Source: Salinisphaera hydrothermalis C41B8
Lineage (GTDB): Bacteria > Pseudomonadota > Gammaproteobacteria > Nevskiales > Salinisphaeraceae
Assembly (NCBI RefSeq): GCF_000732535.1
Contig: NZ_APNK01000011.1
Span: 45,900 to 109,899 of the forward strand
DNA length: 64,000 nt
Direction of reading: 5' to 3'
The translations under genes and the position numbers were made by a program. The notes beneath the pieces were generated by a model. It worked only from the letters and a program-made list of their open reading frames with translations, did not search any database and was not told the origin of the DNA. Positions within the stretch are counted from its first letter, which is position 1, and every line of letters starts with the position of its first letter. Below are positions 45,921 to 54,890 of the stretch, one piece after another.

Positions 45921-47344
45921 AGCGCCGCCGCGATTACGATGACCACGCCCAGCAGAATACAGATCCGGCTGCCGGTATCACGCGCCGCGAATACGATTGG
46001 ATCGTCGGTCATCTCGCGGCGCATGGTCTTCAACCAGATGCGGCTGATCCAGTACAGCACCACCGGGCACAACAGCCAGATGTATACCGGGTGCAGATAA
46101 TGATTGGTGATATCCGGGCTGTTGATGTACAGCGCCAGGATGACCACGCTCGCGTACCCGGCGGCCGTGCCCAGGCTTCTGAGTGCTTCGATGTCGGAGG
46201 CAGCATACCCGCGGCCGCCGCCGCTGGTCTGGCCCGACTGGACCAGAATCAGCTCGGCACAGCGCTTGGCCATGGCCAGGCTCAGGAATAGCGACATCGA
46301 CAGCGCCAGCAGCCAGAACGACAACGGGATGCCGGTGGCCGCGCCGCCGGCGATCAGCCGCAGCGTGTACAAGATGGCGAGCGTGAGGACATCGATCAGG
46401 GCCAGACGCTTCAGCCCCATCGAGTAGGCCAGCGTCACGATGTAGTAGATGGCCAGCACCGCGCCAAAAAGCGGCGGCAGGAATACGGAGATCACGGCTG
46501 CGATGAGCAGCAACACGGGGATCGCGGCTACCCCGTGGGCCACGGGTAATGTACCGCTGGCGAACGGGCGATGTCGTTTGTTCGGATGCCGCCGATCGTC
46601 GGCCAGGTCGACCAGGTCGTTAAGCAGATAGACGCTCGAGGCCAGCACGCCATAGGCGATGAACGCCAGAATGCCGGCGACCAGCGTCCCGCCGTTGAGG
46701 AGCTCATGGCTGGCGAGCAGTGGTACGAAGATAAGTAGGTTCTTCGACCACTGGTACAGCCGCATGGCCTTGACCCAAGTGCGGATACCGGCCTGCGGTC
46801 GTTCGATGCGACGGCCGACGCGGGTTTCGCTGCTGGCCCAGCGGTCGGTCGCCGGTTTGGCGCCGACCAGGATCGTTTCACGGGCGGCGGCCCAGATCGC
46901 GCGGTCGTCGTCGTGGTCGGCCGCATAGTCGAACGGGGCATCGCCGAGCAGCTCGCGGATCGCGGCCAGCTTGTCCTCGCCCGAGAGATTGGTCCGGCTA
47001 TCGCTGGCCAGCACATCGTCAAACAGATCGAGATGCGCGGCGACCTGGTCCGCATAGCGATGATTGGCGGCGGTGGCCAGAACGATACGCCGGCCGGCTC
47101 GTTTTTCTTCGGTAAGAAAGTCTACCAGCTCGCGGTTATAAGGCAGGTGAGCGACGTCGAGTCGGGCTCGCGAGGCGATCTCGTCCTTCAGCGTGGCCTT
47201 GCCACGTTTGAGCCAGCCCGGCATGCGCAGGAGATGGTGCGGGCGTTCGCGCGCCAGGGCGAACGCTGACTCGATCAGCAGATCGGTCTGCACCAGCGTG
47301 CCGTCGAGATCGACGACGAGCGCGATGTCGCGGGCCTCACTCAT
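45917..47344 (-). CDS. HAD phosphatase fused to UbiA prenyltransferase (polyprenyl-phosphate phosphoribosyltransferase-like)
   Basis: A 475-residue fusion. Residues 1-180 are a HAD phosphatase (VVDLDGTLVQTD as motif I, VLATAAN as motif II region, ADHDDDRAIW as the last motif). Residues 190-475 are a UbiA-type membrane enzyme with about eight spans, the Mg-diphosphate motif LLNDLVDLADDRRHPNKRHR, and a second aspartate motif around YSMGLKRLALIDVL. By analogy to mycobacterial Rv3806c, the UbiA part would join phosphoribosyl diphosphate to polyprenyl phosphate, and the HAD part would remove the 5-phosphate. ATG 47344 overlaps the preceding stop. Confidence 0.87.
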   Translation of the reverse strand: MSEARDIALVVDLDGTLVQTDLLIESAFALARERPHHLLRMPGWLKRGKATLKDEIASRARLDVAHLPYNRELVDFLTEEKRAGRRIVLATAANHRYADQVAAHLDLFDDVLASDSRTNLSGEDKLAAIRELLGDAPFDYAADHDDDRAIWAAARETILVGAKPATDRWASSETRVGRRIERPQAGIRTWVKAMRLYQWSKNLLIFVPLLASHELLNGGTLVAGILAFIAYGVLASSVYLLNDLVDLADDRRHPNKRHRPFASGTLPVAHGVAAIPVLLLIAAVISVFLPPLFGAVLAIYYIVTLAYSMGLKRLALIDVLTLAILYTLRLIAGGAATGIPLSFWLLALSMSLFLSLAMAKRCAELILVQSGQTSGGGRGYAASDIEALRSLGTAAGYASVVILALYINSPDITNHYLHPVYIWLLCPVVLYWISRIWLKTMRREMTDDPIVFAARDTGSRICILLGVVIVIAAAL

Positions 47345-48303
47345 GAGATTTCTTCCTGTCCGGTTTGTACGGGGTGACGGCGATGATCGAGCTCGAGTAC
47401 GCCCAGGCAGAACAGCCCCAACACCACGGCGAACCAGAGCGTCGCGATGCGCGCGATCAGCGTCACGCTTAATGCGGTACCGGCGGCCATGCCGGAGAGC
47501 TTGAGCAGCAGCGCCATGGCGGCTTCCGTACTGCCGAGCCCGCCCGGCACGAACGACAACGCGCCGATCAGCATGCTGGTGGCATAGATGCCAATGGCCA
47601 ACGGCAGGGCGATTGTGAGCCCGAGCTTGTCGGCAATGAGATAAACCGAGACGCCCTCCGCCGCCCAGGCCAGACAGCCGAGCGCCATGCCGCCCAGTAG
47701 CGGTTTCCACGATAGCAGGACGAAGGCCCGTTCCCAGGCGTGCACGAAGACATGCAGCACACGGGCCGGCATTGTCTGCGGATTCTCGACCCGTCGTTGG
47801 GCGGCCTTGAGCAGAGAGCGGCGATGCATCACCCACAGCATGGCCACGATCACGGCCAGCGGCGCCAGCACCCAGTACACGTAGCCGGTGAAGGAGACGA
47901 TCGCCAGCAGGGACAAGACGAGGATCGACAACAGATCGAGCAGCCGCTCGGCGAACATGGCGGCCACGCTATGGGCGAAGGGCACCTGCCGACGCGCCAG
48001 ATAGACCGCCCGCACGCCTTCGCCGGCCTTGCCCGGGGTTGTGGTGAGGGCGAAACCCGAGACGTAAATCAACAGATGACGGCCGATCGGCAGGCGATGA
48101 CCGAGCCAGCGCAGATAACCGTGCCAGCGCGCGAAGCGCAGACTGTAATTGAACAGCGACAGACACAGAATGCTGATCCAGCCGACCCAGTCGAGCCGAT
48201 GCATGGCAGCCCAGGTGCGCTGACCGTCGATCCCGGCGATCAGGGTGAAGTACAGCAGTGCCGCGATCAGCAGCGATACGACAACCGTGGTCAGGCGCGG
48301 CAA
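47341..48303 (-). CDS. Lysylphosphatidylglycerol-synthase TM-type membrane protein (UPF0104, flippase-like)
   Basis: A 320-residue integral membrane protein with about eight spans, of the UPF0104/AglD C-terminal type. It has the family motif TTTPGKAGEGVRAVYL and SFVPGGLGSTEAAM. Related domains are found next to or fused to polyprenyl-linked sugar enzymes and have been proposed to move lipid-linked sugars across the membrane, but this is not proven. It is the first gene of the operon leading to HAD-UbiA, DprE1, DprE2 and the GT-C enzyme. The start is TTG at 48303 with GAGAG upstream; no better in-frame start is visible. Confidence 0.82.
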   Translation of the reverse strand: MPRLTTVVVSLLIAALLYFTLIAGIDGQRTWAAMHRLDWVGWISILCLSLFNYSLRFARWHGYLRWLGHRLPIGRHLLIYVSGFALTTTPGKAGEGVRAVYLARRQVPFAHSVAAMFAERLLDLLSILVLSLLAIVSFTGYVYWVLAPLAVIVAMLWVMHRRSLLKAAQRRVENPQTMPARVLHVFVHAWERAFVLLSWKPLLGGMALGCLAWAAEGVSVYLIADKLGLTIALPLAIGIYATSMLIGALSFVPGGLGSTEAAMALLLKLSGMAAGTALSVTLIARIATLWFAVVLGLFCLGVLELDHRRHPVQTGQEEIS

Positions 48304-48534
48304 GACATCACTCTCGGTCGAAATGAATAGTCGCCGGGGCCACCTGGGGCGCCCGGCGTTTTAGGCTATCGCAATCGACACGGCCGCGCGTCCGGCGAAT
48401 CCCTCATGACCGGTTGCATTGGACGCAGCGCTACGCGGTGCAATAGCGTGCTTAGGTTGGGCCGGCATGCCTGTCTGGCAAGTGAATGGGCGCGCGCCGG
48501 AAGTACCGCGAACGATGCCGGTTCATTTCGTGTA

Positions 48535-50151
48535 TCAACCGGGCTTGTCGTGGCCGAGCTGAGCCCGCAGATCGCGCTTGCTGAACTTGCCGGTTGCCGT
48601 GCGCGGTATCCCGTCTACCACGACGAAATCGTCCGGCACCATCCATTTCGGCATGCGTTCGAGCAGAAACTCGCGCAGTGTCTCCGGGGTGACGTCGGCG
48701 CCCTCGCGCGGCACGACCGCGGCCAGCGGCCGTTCGCCCCAGCGTTCGTCGGTGCGTGCGATCACGGCGGCTTCGGCGATATCCGGATGGCCCATAAGCT
48801 CGTTTTCCAGGTGGACCGAAGAAATCCATTCGCCGCCGGACTTGATGACGTCCTTGGTGCGATCGGTGATATCGATGTAACCGTGGGCATCGATGGTCGC
48901 GATATCGCCGGTGCGCAGCCAGCCGTCGGCCGTGAATTTCTCTTCGCTGTTGTCCAGGCGGTAATAGCTGCCCGCGATCCACGGCCCGCGGATCTGCAAC
49001 TCGCCCATGGACTCGCCGTCGCGCGGCGCGATGTGCCCGTCGGCGTCGACGATCCGGATATCAACTAGCGGCACGGTCGTGCCCACCGTCGCGCGCTTGG
49101 CGTACTGTGCGTCCCGGTCCATCGCCTGAATGGCCGGCTTGAGCCGGCCGGTGGTGCCGAGCGGCGAGGTTTCGGTCATGCCCCAAGCCTGCATGACGGT
49201 CAGCCCGTGATCGTCGAAGCGGCGCAGCATCGATTCCGGTGCGGCCGAGCCGCCGACGATCATATGCAGGTCCGAACGCAGAGCCCAGCGCTCGGGTTCG
49301 GCATCCAGCGCCTTGAGAATGGCCATCCAGATCGTCGGCACGCCCGCGGAGATATTCACGTCTTCGGCCACGTACAGATCCAGAAGGCTTTCGGCGTCCA
49401 GATGCGGCCCGGGAAACACCTGCTTGGCGCCGATCATCGTCGCCATATAGGGCAGGCCCCAGGCGTTGACGTGGAACATCGGCACTACGGGCAGCACGGT
49501 GTCGTTGTACGACAGATCGAGATTATCCGGCAGCGCGCCAGTGAGCGCGTGCAGCACGGTCGAGCGATGCGAATAGGTCACGCCCTTCGGCCGGCCCGTG
49601 GTGCCCGAGGTGTAGCACATGCCGCAGGCGTCGTACTCGCTCTTGTCGGGATAGGTGAAATCGTCCGGGGCACCGGCGAGGAACGTCTCGTAGTCGAGCA
49701 GGTCGTCCGGAACCGGTTCGCCGGACAAAGGCACCACGATGACACGCTCGACGTCGATCGCGTCGGCGAACTGGCGATACAGCGGCAGCAGCACGTCGTC
49801 GACGATCAGGATACGGTCTTCGGCGTGGTTGATAATCCAGGCGATATCCTCGGGCGCCAGGCGGAGATTCACCATGTGGCAGACGCCGCCCATGGCCGGG
49901 ATGCCGAAATAGGCCTCGAGATGGGCATAGTGATTCCACGACAGCGTCGCCACGCGATCGCCGGCCTGTACCCCGGCTTCGAGCAGGGCCGCCGCCAGCT
50001 GCTTGGCACGCGCCACCATGTCGGCATAGGTATAGCGATGGCGCGATTTGTCGGGACGCTGGCTCACGATCTCGACATCGCCGAACTCGGTCGTGGCCCG
50101 CTCCAGCAAATGGTCGAGCAGCAACGGGCGGTCCATCATCGTCGATAGCAC
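48535..50151 (-). CDS. Medium/long-chain fatty acid-CoA ligase (AlkK-like)
   Basis: A 538-residue adenylate-forming ligase that makes acyl-CoA from fatty acid, ATP and CoA. AMP-binding motif YTSGTTGRPKGVTYSHR, core motif GWLRTGDIATIDAHGY, and the C-terminal catalytic lysine in PRTATGKFSK are present. The start is GTG at 50151, because AAGGAG lies 8 bases upstream; ATGs at 50139 and 50136 follow four codons later. The N terminus (MMDRPLLLDHLLERA) fits AlkK-type ligases. Two MaoC-type genes are divergent from it and may act on the same substrates. Confidence 0.92.
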   Translation of the reverse strand: MLSTMMDRPLLLDHLLERATTEFGDVEIVSQRPDKSRHRYTYADMVARAKQLAAALLEAGVQAGDRVATLSWNHYAHLEAYFGIPAMGGVCHMVNLRLAPEDIAWIINHAEDRILIVDDVLLPLYRQFADAIDVERVIVVPLSGEPVPDDLLDYETFLAGAPDDFTYPDKSEYDACGMCYTSGTTGRPKGVTYSHRSTVLHALTGALPDNLDLSYNDTVLPVVPMFHVNAWGLPYMATMIGAKQVFPGPHLDAESLLDLYVAEDVNISAGVPTIWMAILKALDAEPERWALRSDLHMIVGGSAAPESMLRRFDDHGLTVMQAWGMTETSPLGTTGRLKPAIQAMDRDAQYAKRATVGTTVPLVDIRIVDADGHIAPRDGESMGELQIRGPWIAGSYYRLDNSEEKFTADGWLRTGDIATIDAHGYIDITDRTKDVIKSGGEWISSVHLENELMGHPDIAEAAVIARTDERWGERPLAAVVPREGADVTPETLREFLLERMPKWMVPDDFVVVDGIPRTATGKFSKRDLRAQLGHDKPG

Positions 50152-50282
50152 GGGCGCATCTCCTTGCGCGAACGTTATTGATTCGGGCCAGCGTGGGGCG
50201 CGGTCGGCTGCATCGTCTACGCGCCTTTCGGCGCATGCCATCCGATCGTGGCATGCTCGCGATCTGGAGGTGATGAGGCGGC

Positions 50283-50705
50283 ATGCGTTACTGGGAAGAT
50301 CTGGCCGTGGGCGAGACGCATCGCTACGGCCGATACGAGTTGACCGAAAAAGAGCACGCCGACTTTGTGTCGCGGTTCGCGGTGCCGGCCGTGGTCGGCG
50401 CCGACGCAGACGCTGTGCCCGGCTACTGGCTATGCTGCATCGCCATGCGGTTGCTGGTCGACCACGCGCTGACCGACATGGCCTCGCTCGGTTCGCCCGG
50501 CGTGGATCGCATCGACTGGCCCACCGCGGCGCGGATCGGCGACGTGCTGACGTTGTCGACCGAGCTGTTATCGGCACGGGTGCTGGAGAGCCGCCCCGAG
50601 ATGGGGCTGATCAAGCAGACCATGACCTTGGAGAATCAGCGCGGCGACGCCGTGGCCCGGATGTGGACCAACGCCCTGGTCGCGCGTCGGGAGACCGCGT
50701 CATGA
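50283..50705 (+). CDS. MaoC-like hot-dog protein without catalytic motif
   Basis: A 140-residue hot-dog fold protein starting RYWEDLAVGETHRYGRYELT, typical of MaoC-type dehydratases. It lacks the D-x4-H hydratase motif, having AVPAVVGADADAVPGYWL at that place. The GAGGCGGC before the ATG may serve as ribosome-binding site. It overlaps the next MaoC gene as ATGA, so the two probably form one heteromeric enyl-CoA hydratase with this as the structural, non-catalytic half. Confidence 0.78.
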   Translation: MRYWEDLAVGETHRYGRYELTEKEHADFVSRFAVPAVVGADADAVPGYWLCCIAMRLLVDHALTDMASLGSPGVDRIDWPTAARIGDVLTLSTELLSARVLESRPEMGLIKQTMTLENQRGDAVARMWTNALVARRETAS

Positions 50706-51139
50706 TCGCCTTCGACGATCTGATGCCGGGCCAGGTGGTGGTCCTCGGGCCCACCGGCGCCAGCCGCGACGAGGTGCTGGCCTTCGCGCGGGCGTACGAT
50801 CCGCAGCCGTTTCACCTGAGCGACGAAGCCGCCAGCCAGACCTATTTCGGCCGCTTGTCTGCGTCGGGCTGGCACACGGGCGCGCTGATGCTCGACTTGC
50901 TCATCAATAATCCCGACTGGCCGCTGGCCTGTCGCGGGTGCCATGAGATTCGCGATCTGCGCTGGCGTGCGCCGGTCTATCCCGACGATCGCCTGTCGGC
51001 CCGCGTGACGGTCATCGACTGCGACGTGCCGGAGGCGCAAGGCGCCGGCCGCGTCACGCTGGACCTGCTGCTCAGTAATCAGGACGACGCCACGGTGGCT
51101 CAGATGACGGCCGTACTCGCGGTGGCGCGGCGTATCTAG
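50702..51139 (+). CDS. MaoC-family (R)-specific enoyl-CoA hydratase-like protein
   Basis: A 145-residue MaoC protein with the hydratase motif ARAYDPQPFHLSDEAA, giving the catalytic Asp and His, and the YFGRLSASGWHT loop that follows. It is expected to hydrate an enoyl-CoA. The frame is open upstream, but the ATG at 50702 overlapping the previous stop gives a normal family N terminus. Its stop overlaps the convergent zapE stop within CTAG. Confidence 0.85.
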   Translation: MIAFDDLMPGQVVVLGPTGASRDEVLAFARAYDPQPFHLSDEAASQTYFGRLSASGWHTGALMLDLLINNPDWPLACRGCHEIRDLRWRAPVYPDDRLSARVTVIDCDVPEAQGAGRVTLDLLLSNQDDATVAQMTAVLAVARRI

Positions 51140-52233
51140 CTTCGATGCGCCGCGCCGATGTATTCGGCGGTGCTCATCTCGTGTAGTCGGCTCGCCGTGC
51201 GCTCGAATTCGAAGGTCAACTCCGAGCCGTCATAGAGATCGTCGGGGCCTGCCTCGGCGGTCACGAACACGTTGACGCGCCGATCGTAGAATTCGTCGAT
51301 CGCGTTGATGAAACGCCGCGCGGCGTTGTCGTCGGCATCGCCGAATACGGGTACGCCGGAGATCATGATCACGCTGAACTCGCGGGCCAGCTCGATGTAG
51401 TCGTTGGCCGAGCGCGGCGTGCGACAGAGCGTATCGAAGTCGAACCAGGCGATGGCATCGGCACGACGGCGCGTGGGCAGCTTGCGGCCGAGAATCTTGA
51501 CGTTGCCATTCTCGCGAATCGCGCCCGTGGCCAGGCGCTCGAAATAGCGCGCCAGCACGGCGTCGGCCTCGTCGCCCGGCGGCATCTGATAGGTCGCCGA
51601 TTCCTCGATGTGGTCGAGGCGGAAGTCGGTGCCGTCGGCCAGATGCATGATCCGGCAGTTCTGCTTCAGCCGCTCGATTGCCGGCAGGAAGCGGTCACGC
51701 TTCAGGCCGCCCTTGTACAAATCGGCGGGGTCGACGTTGGAGGTCGCCACGAGCGTCACGTTGCGGGCGAACAGCTCCTCGGTGAGTCGCGACAGAATCA
51801 TCGCATCGGCGATGTCGGAGACGAAGAACTCGTCGAAACAGAGCACACGATCAGCGGCCCATTCCGCGGCGATCTTCTTCAATGGATCGCTCTGGTTCGC
51901 ATAGCGCTTGCGAGCCTCGTGCACCTTCTGCATGAAGCGATGGAAATGCAGCCGGGTTTTTTCCTCGAACGGCAGGGCGTCGAAGAAGCAATCCATGAGA
52001 TAGGTCTTGCCGCGGCCCACGCCGCCCCAGAGATACAGCCCCTCCACCTGAGGGCGCTCTTTCTTGCGGCCGAACAGGCCGCGGCTGACGGTGGGGTTGT
52101 CCAGCAGTCGTTCGTAGATCGACTGCAGCGCATCGACGGCTTGTTCCTGGGCCGGATCGCGGATGAATTCCGGATCCTGGAGATCGGTCTCGTAGCGCTG
52201 ACGAGGGCTCGGTGCGCGTACGGTATCGTCCAT
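51136..52233 (-). CDS. zapE: Cell division protein ZapE (AFG1-like ATPase)
   Basis: A 365-residue ATPase that in E. coli binds FtsZ and affects Z-ring stability during constriction. Walker A is LWGGVGRGKTYLMD and Walker B is VLCFDEFFVSDIADAM; a sensor Asn/Arg region follows (ATSNVDPADLYKGGLKRDRF). The C-terminal segment SRLHEMSTAEYIG is typical. It is divergent from xerD with 48 bp between, so the two promoters must be very close. Confidence 0.93.
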   Translation of the reverse strand: MDDTVRAPSPRQRYETDLQDPEFIRDPAQEQAVDALQSIYERLLDNPTVSRGLFGRKKERPQVEGLYLWGGVGRGKTYLMDCFFDALPFEEKTRLHFHRFMQKVHEARKRYANQSDPLKKIAAEWAADRVLCFDEFFVSDIADAMILSRLTEELFARNVTLVATSNVDPADLYKGGLKRDRFLPAIERLKQNCRIMHLADGTDFRLDHIEESATYQMPPGDEADAVLARYFERLATGAIRENGNVKILGRKLPTRRRADAIAWFDFDTLCRTPRSANDYIELAREFSVIMISGVPVFGDADDNAARRFINAIDEFYDRRVNVFVTAEAGPDDLYDGSELTFEFERTASRLHEMSTAEYIGAAHRS

Positions 52234-52281
52234 CGGGCAAGGGGGCTGGCTAAATCAATCGGCGGATTATACGCTCGCGCC

Positions 52282-53193
52282 ATGGCAGCCATCGACGCCG
52301 TGAACGCGGCCACCGCCGACGTCATCGAACGTTTTCTCGACGGTCTGTGGGCCGAACGCGGGCTGGCGGAGGCCACACTGGCCGCGTATCGCAACGACCT
52401 GGCGCGCTTCGGCCAGTGGCAGGCGGCCCGCGGCGGCCTGCTTGCGGCCACCGCCAGCGATGTCCAGGCTTATCTCGCCGATCGCAATACGCCCGGATCG
52501 AGCCCGCGCAGCGCGGCGCGATGCCTGTCGAGTCTGCGCCAGTTCTATCGTTATCAGAAGCGCGCCGGGGCGATCGAGCGCGACCCCACGGCGCTGATCG
52601 ACATGCCGGCCCAGGGCCGGCGCCTGCCCAGGACGCTCACCGAGCGCGACGTGGAGGCACTGATCCGCGCGCCCGATACCGACACCGATCTCGGCCTGCG
52701 TGACCGTGCGATGCTGGAACTGATGTACGCGGCCGGGCTGCGGGTCTCCGAACTGGTGTCGGCCACGCGCGCCCAGGTGAACACGCGCCAGGGCGTGATC
52801 CGGGTGACCGGCAAGGGTGGGCGCGAGCGCCTCGTGCCGCTCGGCGGGGCGGCGGTGGACTGGGTGGAGCGTTATCTGGCGCAGGCGCGATCCACGCTAT
52901 TGGGCGGCGCGGTCTCGGATGCCTTGTTCGTCACCGCCCGCGGCGGCGGCATGACCCGGCAGAACGTCTGGCATCGAATCCGCGCGCACGCGATCGCCGC
53001 CGGCATCACAGCGCATGTCTCGCCGCACGGGCTACGCCATGCGTTCGCCACGCATCTGCTCAACCACGGCGCGGATCTGCGGGCGGTTCAGATGCTGCTC
53101 GGCCATGCCGATCTGTCGACCACGCAGATCTACACGCACGTTGCGCGGGCGCGGCTCAAGGCGTTGCATGCCGATCATCATCCGCGCGGCTGA
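52282..53193 (+). CDS. xerD: Tyrosine recombinase XerD (chromosome dimer resolution)
   Basis: A 303-residue site-specific recombinase of the Xer type. The N-terminal SAM-like domain (residues 12-100) is followed by the catalytic domain with Arg in AAGLRVSEL, Lys in VTGKGGRERLVPLG, His-x-x-Arg in SPHGLRHAFATHLL, and His plus the nucleophile Tyr in LLGHADLSTTQIYTH. XerC and XerD are hard to separate without alignment; I favour XerD from the sequence around the active site. The ATG at 52282 fits; the open frame further upstream lies across zapE. Confidence 0.9.
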   Translation: MAAIDAVNAATADVIERFLDGLWAERGLAEATLAAYRNDLARFGQWQAARGGLLAATASDVQAYLADRNTPGSSPRSAARCLSSLRQFYRYQKRAGAIERDPTALIDMPAQGRRLPRTLTERDVEALIRAPDTDTDLGLRDRAMLELMYAAGLRVSELVSATRAQVNTRQGVIRVTGKGGRERLVPLGGAAVDWVERYLAQARSTLLGGAVSDALFVTARGGGMTRQNVWHRIRAHAIAAGITAHVSPHGLRHAFATHLLNHGADLRAVQMLLGHADLSTTQIYTHVARARLKALHADHHPRG

Positions 53194-53207
53194 CAGAGAC
53201 AGTGGCT

Positions 53208-53723
53208 ATGGCGAGAAATATCGAGATTAAGGCCGTGTGCCGGGACCGGGCGGCGCTACAGGCTCGGATCGAGGCGTTGGCCGGCGCACCCACGGCCGAT
53301 CTGCGACAGGACGACAGCTTCTTCGTCTGCGCGGCCGGGCGGCTCAAGCTGCGCGATTTCGGCAACGGACACGGGGAGCTGATCGCCTATGAACGACCGG
53401 ACACCCCCGAACCGAGCCTGTCGTCGTATACGCGCAGCGAAACCGAGGACCCGGCCGGGCTACGCGCGACGCTCACGCGAGCGCTCGGCTGCTGGGTGCG
53501 GGTGGTCAAGACACGGCAGCTCTATATGGCCGGGCGCACGCGCATTCATCTCGACCGGGTCGAAGGACTCGGCGATTTCGTGGAACTCGAGGTTGTGCTG
53601 GAGGCAGAAGAGCGGCCGGCCGACGGCCAGCGCGAAGCCGAGCGGCTCATGGGCCAACTCGGCATCGAAGCGCATGATCTATGCGTGAACGCCTACGCGG
53701 ACATGCTCGCCGCGGACGGCTGA
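53208..53723 (+). CDS. CYTH-domain protein (class IV adenylate cyclase or triphosphatase-like)
   Basis: A 171-residue CYTH protein. The N terminus ARNIEIKA is the shortened form of the ExExK signature seen in CyaB-like proteins, and charged strands follow (GRLKLRDF, LIAYERPD, VKTRQLYM, RIHLDRVEGLGDFVELE). CYTH enzymes act on triphosphates, including ATP to cAMP in class IV cyclases or thiamine triphosphate hydrolysis. Which applies here is unknown. ATG 53208 is preferred over GTG 53202 because MARNIEIK is the usual start. Confidence 0.8.
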   Translation: MARNIEIKAVCRDRAALQARIEALAGAPTADLRQDDSFFVCAAGRLKLRDFGNGHGELIAYERPDTPEPSLSSYTRSETEDPAGLRATLTRALGCWVRVVKTRQLYMAGRTRIHLDRVEGLGDFVELEVVLEAEERPADGQREAERLMGQLGIEAHDLCVNAYADMLAADG

Positions 53724-53730
53724 GCGCGAA

Positions 53731-54054
53731 TCAACGCTCAAGCAGTTCCCGCTTGTTGGGCTTGTCGGCCCATTCGTCGGCGTCTTCCGGCGGTTTCTTG
53801 ACCTCAGTGATCACCGGCCACTCGGCCGCGAGTTCCGCATTCAATTGCAGGAAATCGGCCTGGTCCTCGGGCAAGTCATCTTCCGAGACGATGGCTTCGA
53901 CCGGGCACTCCGGCTCGCAGAGCGTGCAGTCGATGCACTCCTCCGGATCGATGGCCAGGAAGTTCGGGCCTTCATGGAAACAATCCACCGGGCAGACTTC
54001 CACGCAGTCGGTGTATTTGCACTTGATGCAGTTTTCGGTGACAACGAAGGTCAT
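53731..54054 (-). CDS. fdxA: Seven-iron ferredoxin FdxA
   Basis: A 107-residue ferredoxin with one [3Fe-4S] and one [4Fe-4S] cluster. The cysteines are in [17 protein letters not shown] (residues 9-25) and [12 protein letters not shown] (residues 40-51). The C-terminal helical extension with [11 protein letters not shown] is typical of the FdxA group. A soluble electron carrier; its partner is not in the window. It is convergent with the CYTH gene, 7 bp apart. Confidence 0.95.
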   Translation of the reverse strand: MTFVVTENCIKCKYTDCVEVCPVDCFHEGPNFLAIDPEECIDCTLCEPECPVEAIVSEDDLPEDQADFLQLNAELAAEWPVITEVKKPPEDADEWADKPNKRELLER

Positions 54055-54138
54055 GGTCAGCCTCGTCGCTGGAGCTGTCGAAGAATCGGATTGGGCGGCA
54101 GTTTACCAGCTGGCCGCGCCAGCGGTACTACGTGAAGT

Positions 54139-54732
54139 TCAGTCGCGCGGTTCGCGATCCAGCGCCATGGCGCGCCAGTCCTGCGAGCCGAGCGATTCCA
54201 CCCGCACGCCGAAATCGCCCGTCCGGCGACTGGCGAAATAGCGTTCGAGCGTGCGGTGAATGGTCGGAAACGCCAGCTGCGGCCAGTCGATCTCATCTTC
54301 GGCGAGAAAGGTCACTTCGCTGCTTTCCAGGCCGGGCGCATAGTCTTCGCCGATCATATCGGCGATGAAAAAGATATGGATCTGGCCGATGTGGGTGACG
54401 TCGATCATGTTGAACAGACGTGGCTCGCGAACCGTCACGCCCGCTTCCTCGAGTGTTTCACGGGCGGCGCCATCGGCGCTGGTTTCGCCCAGCTCGAGAA
54501 ACCCGGCCGGCAGCGTCCAGAAATGCCGCCGCGGTTCGATGGCGCGCCGGCACATCAGAATTCGGCCCTCGCGCTCGACGATGGTGCCGACCACATTGCG
54601 TGGATTGTCGTAGAAGATCTCCCCGGTGGCGGTGCAGATATTGCGCCGGCGGTCGTCGCCCTCGGGAATACGAAACTCCGTCGGGGCACCGCAGTTCGGG
54701 CAGAAATTCATGGGCTCGGGCATGGCAGGCAT
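54139..54732 (-). CDS. Nudix hydrolase with N-terminal zinc ribbon
   Basis: A 197-residue hydrolase. The N-terminal segment MNFCPNCGAPTEF supplies a CxxC pair like that of NudC-type proteins, with a second pair not obvious. The Nudix box is complete in GX5EX7REXXEEXGX form (starting GFLELGETSADG, ending RETLEEAGV). It probably hydrolyses a nucleoside diphosphate linked to another group. Starts at 54732, 54723 and 54711 are all in frame. Confidence 0.85.
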   Translation of the reverse strand: MPAMPEPMNFCPNCGAPTEFRIPEGDDRRRNICTATGEIFYDNPRNVVGTIVEREGRILMCRRAIEPRRHFWTLPAGFLELGETSADGAARETLEEAGVTVREPRLFNMIDVTHIGQIHIFFIADMIGEDYAPGLESSEVTFLAEDEIDWPQLAFPTIHRTLERYFASRRTGDFGVRVESLGSQDWRAMALDREPRD

Positions 54733-54890
54733 CGCGTTTGGGGCCGTGATCGATCGTCGCCGGGCCGTGCCGGCGCACTCATGCTACATGAGACCCGGTC
54801 CGGGAGCCGCGACAATGGTGCAGTGCGGCAGGCGCGGCGAACGCTGATATGCTCAGGCGACAAGCAAACCGAATCAGACTAGCCAGACGA

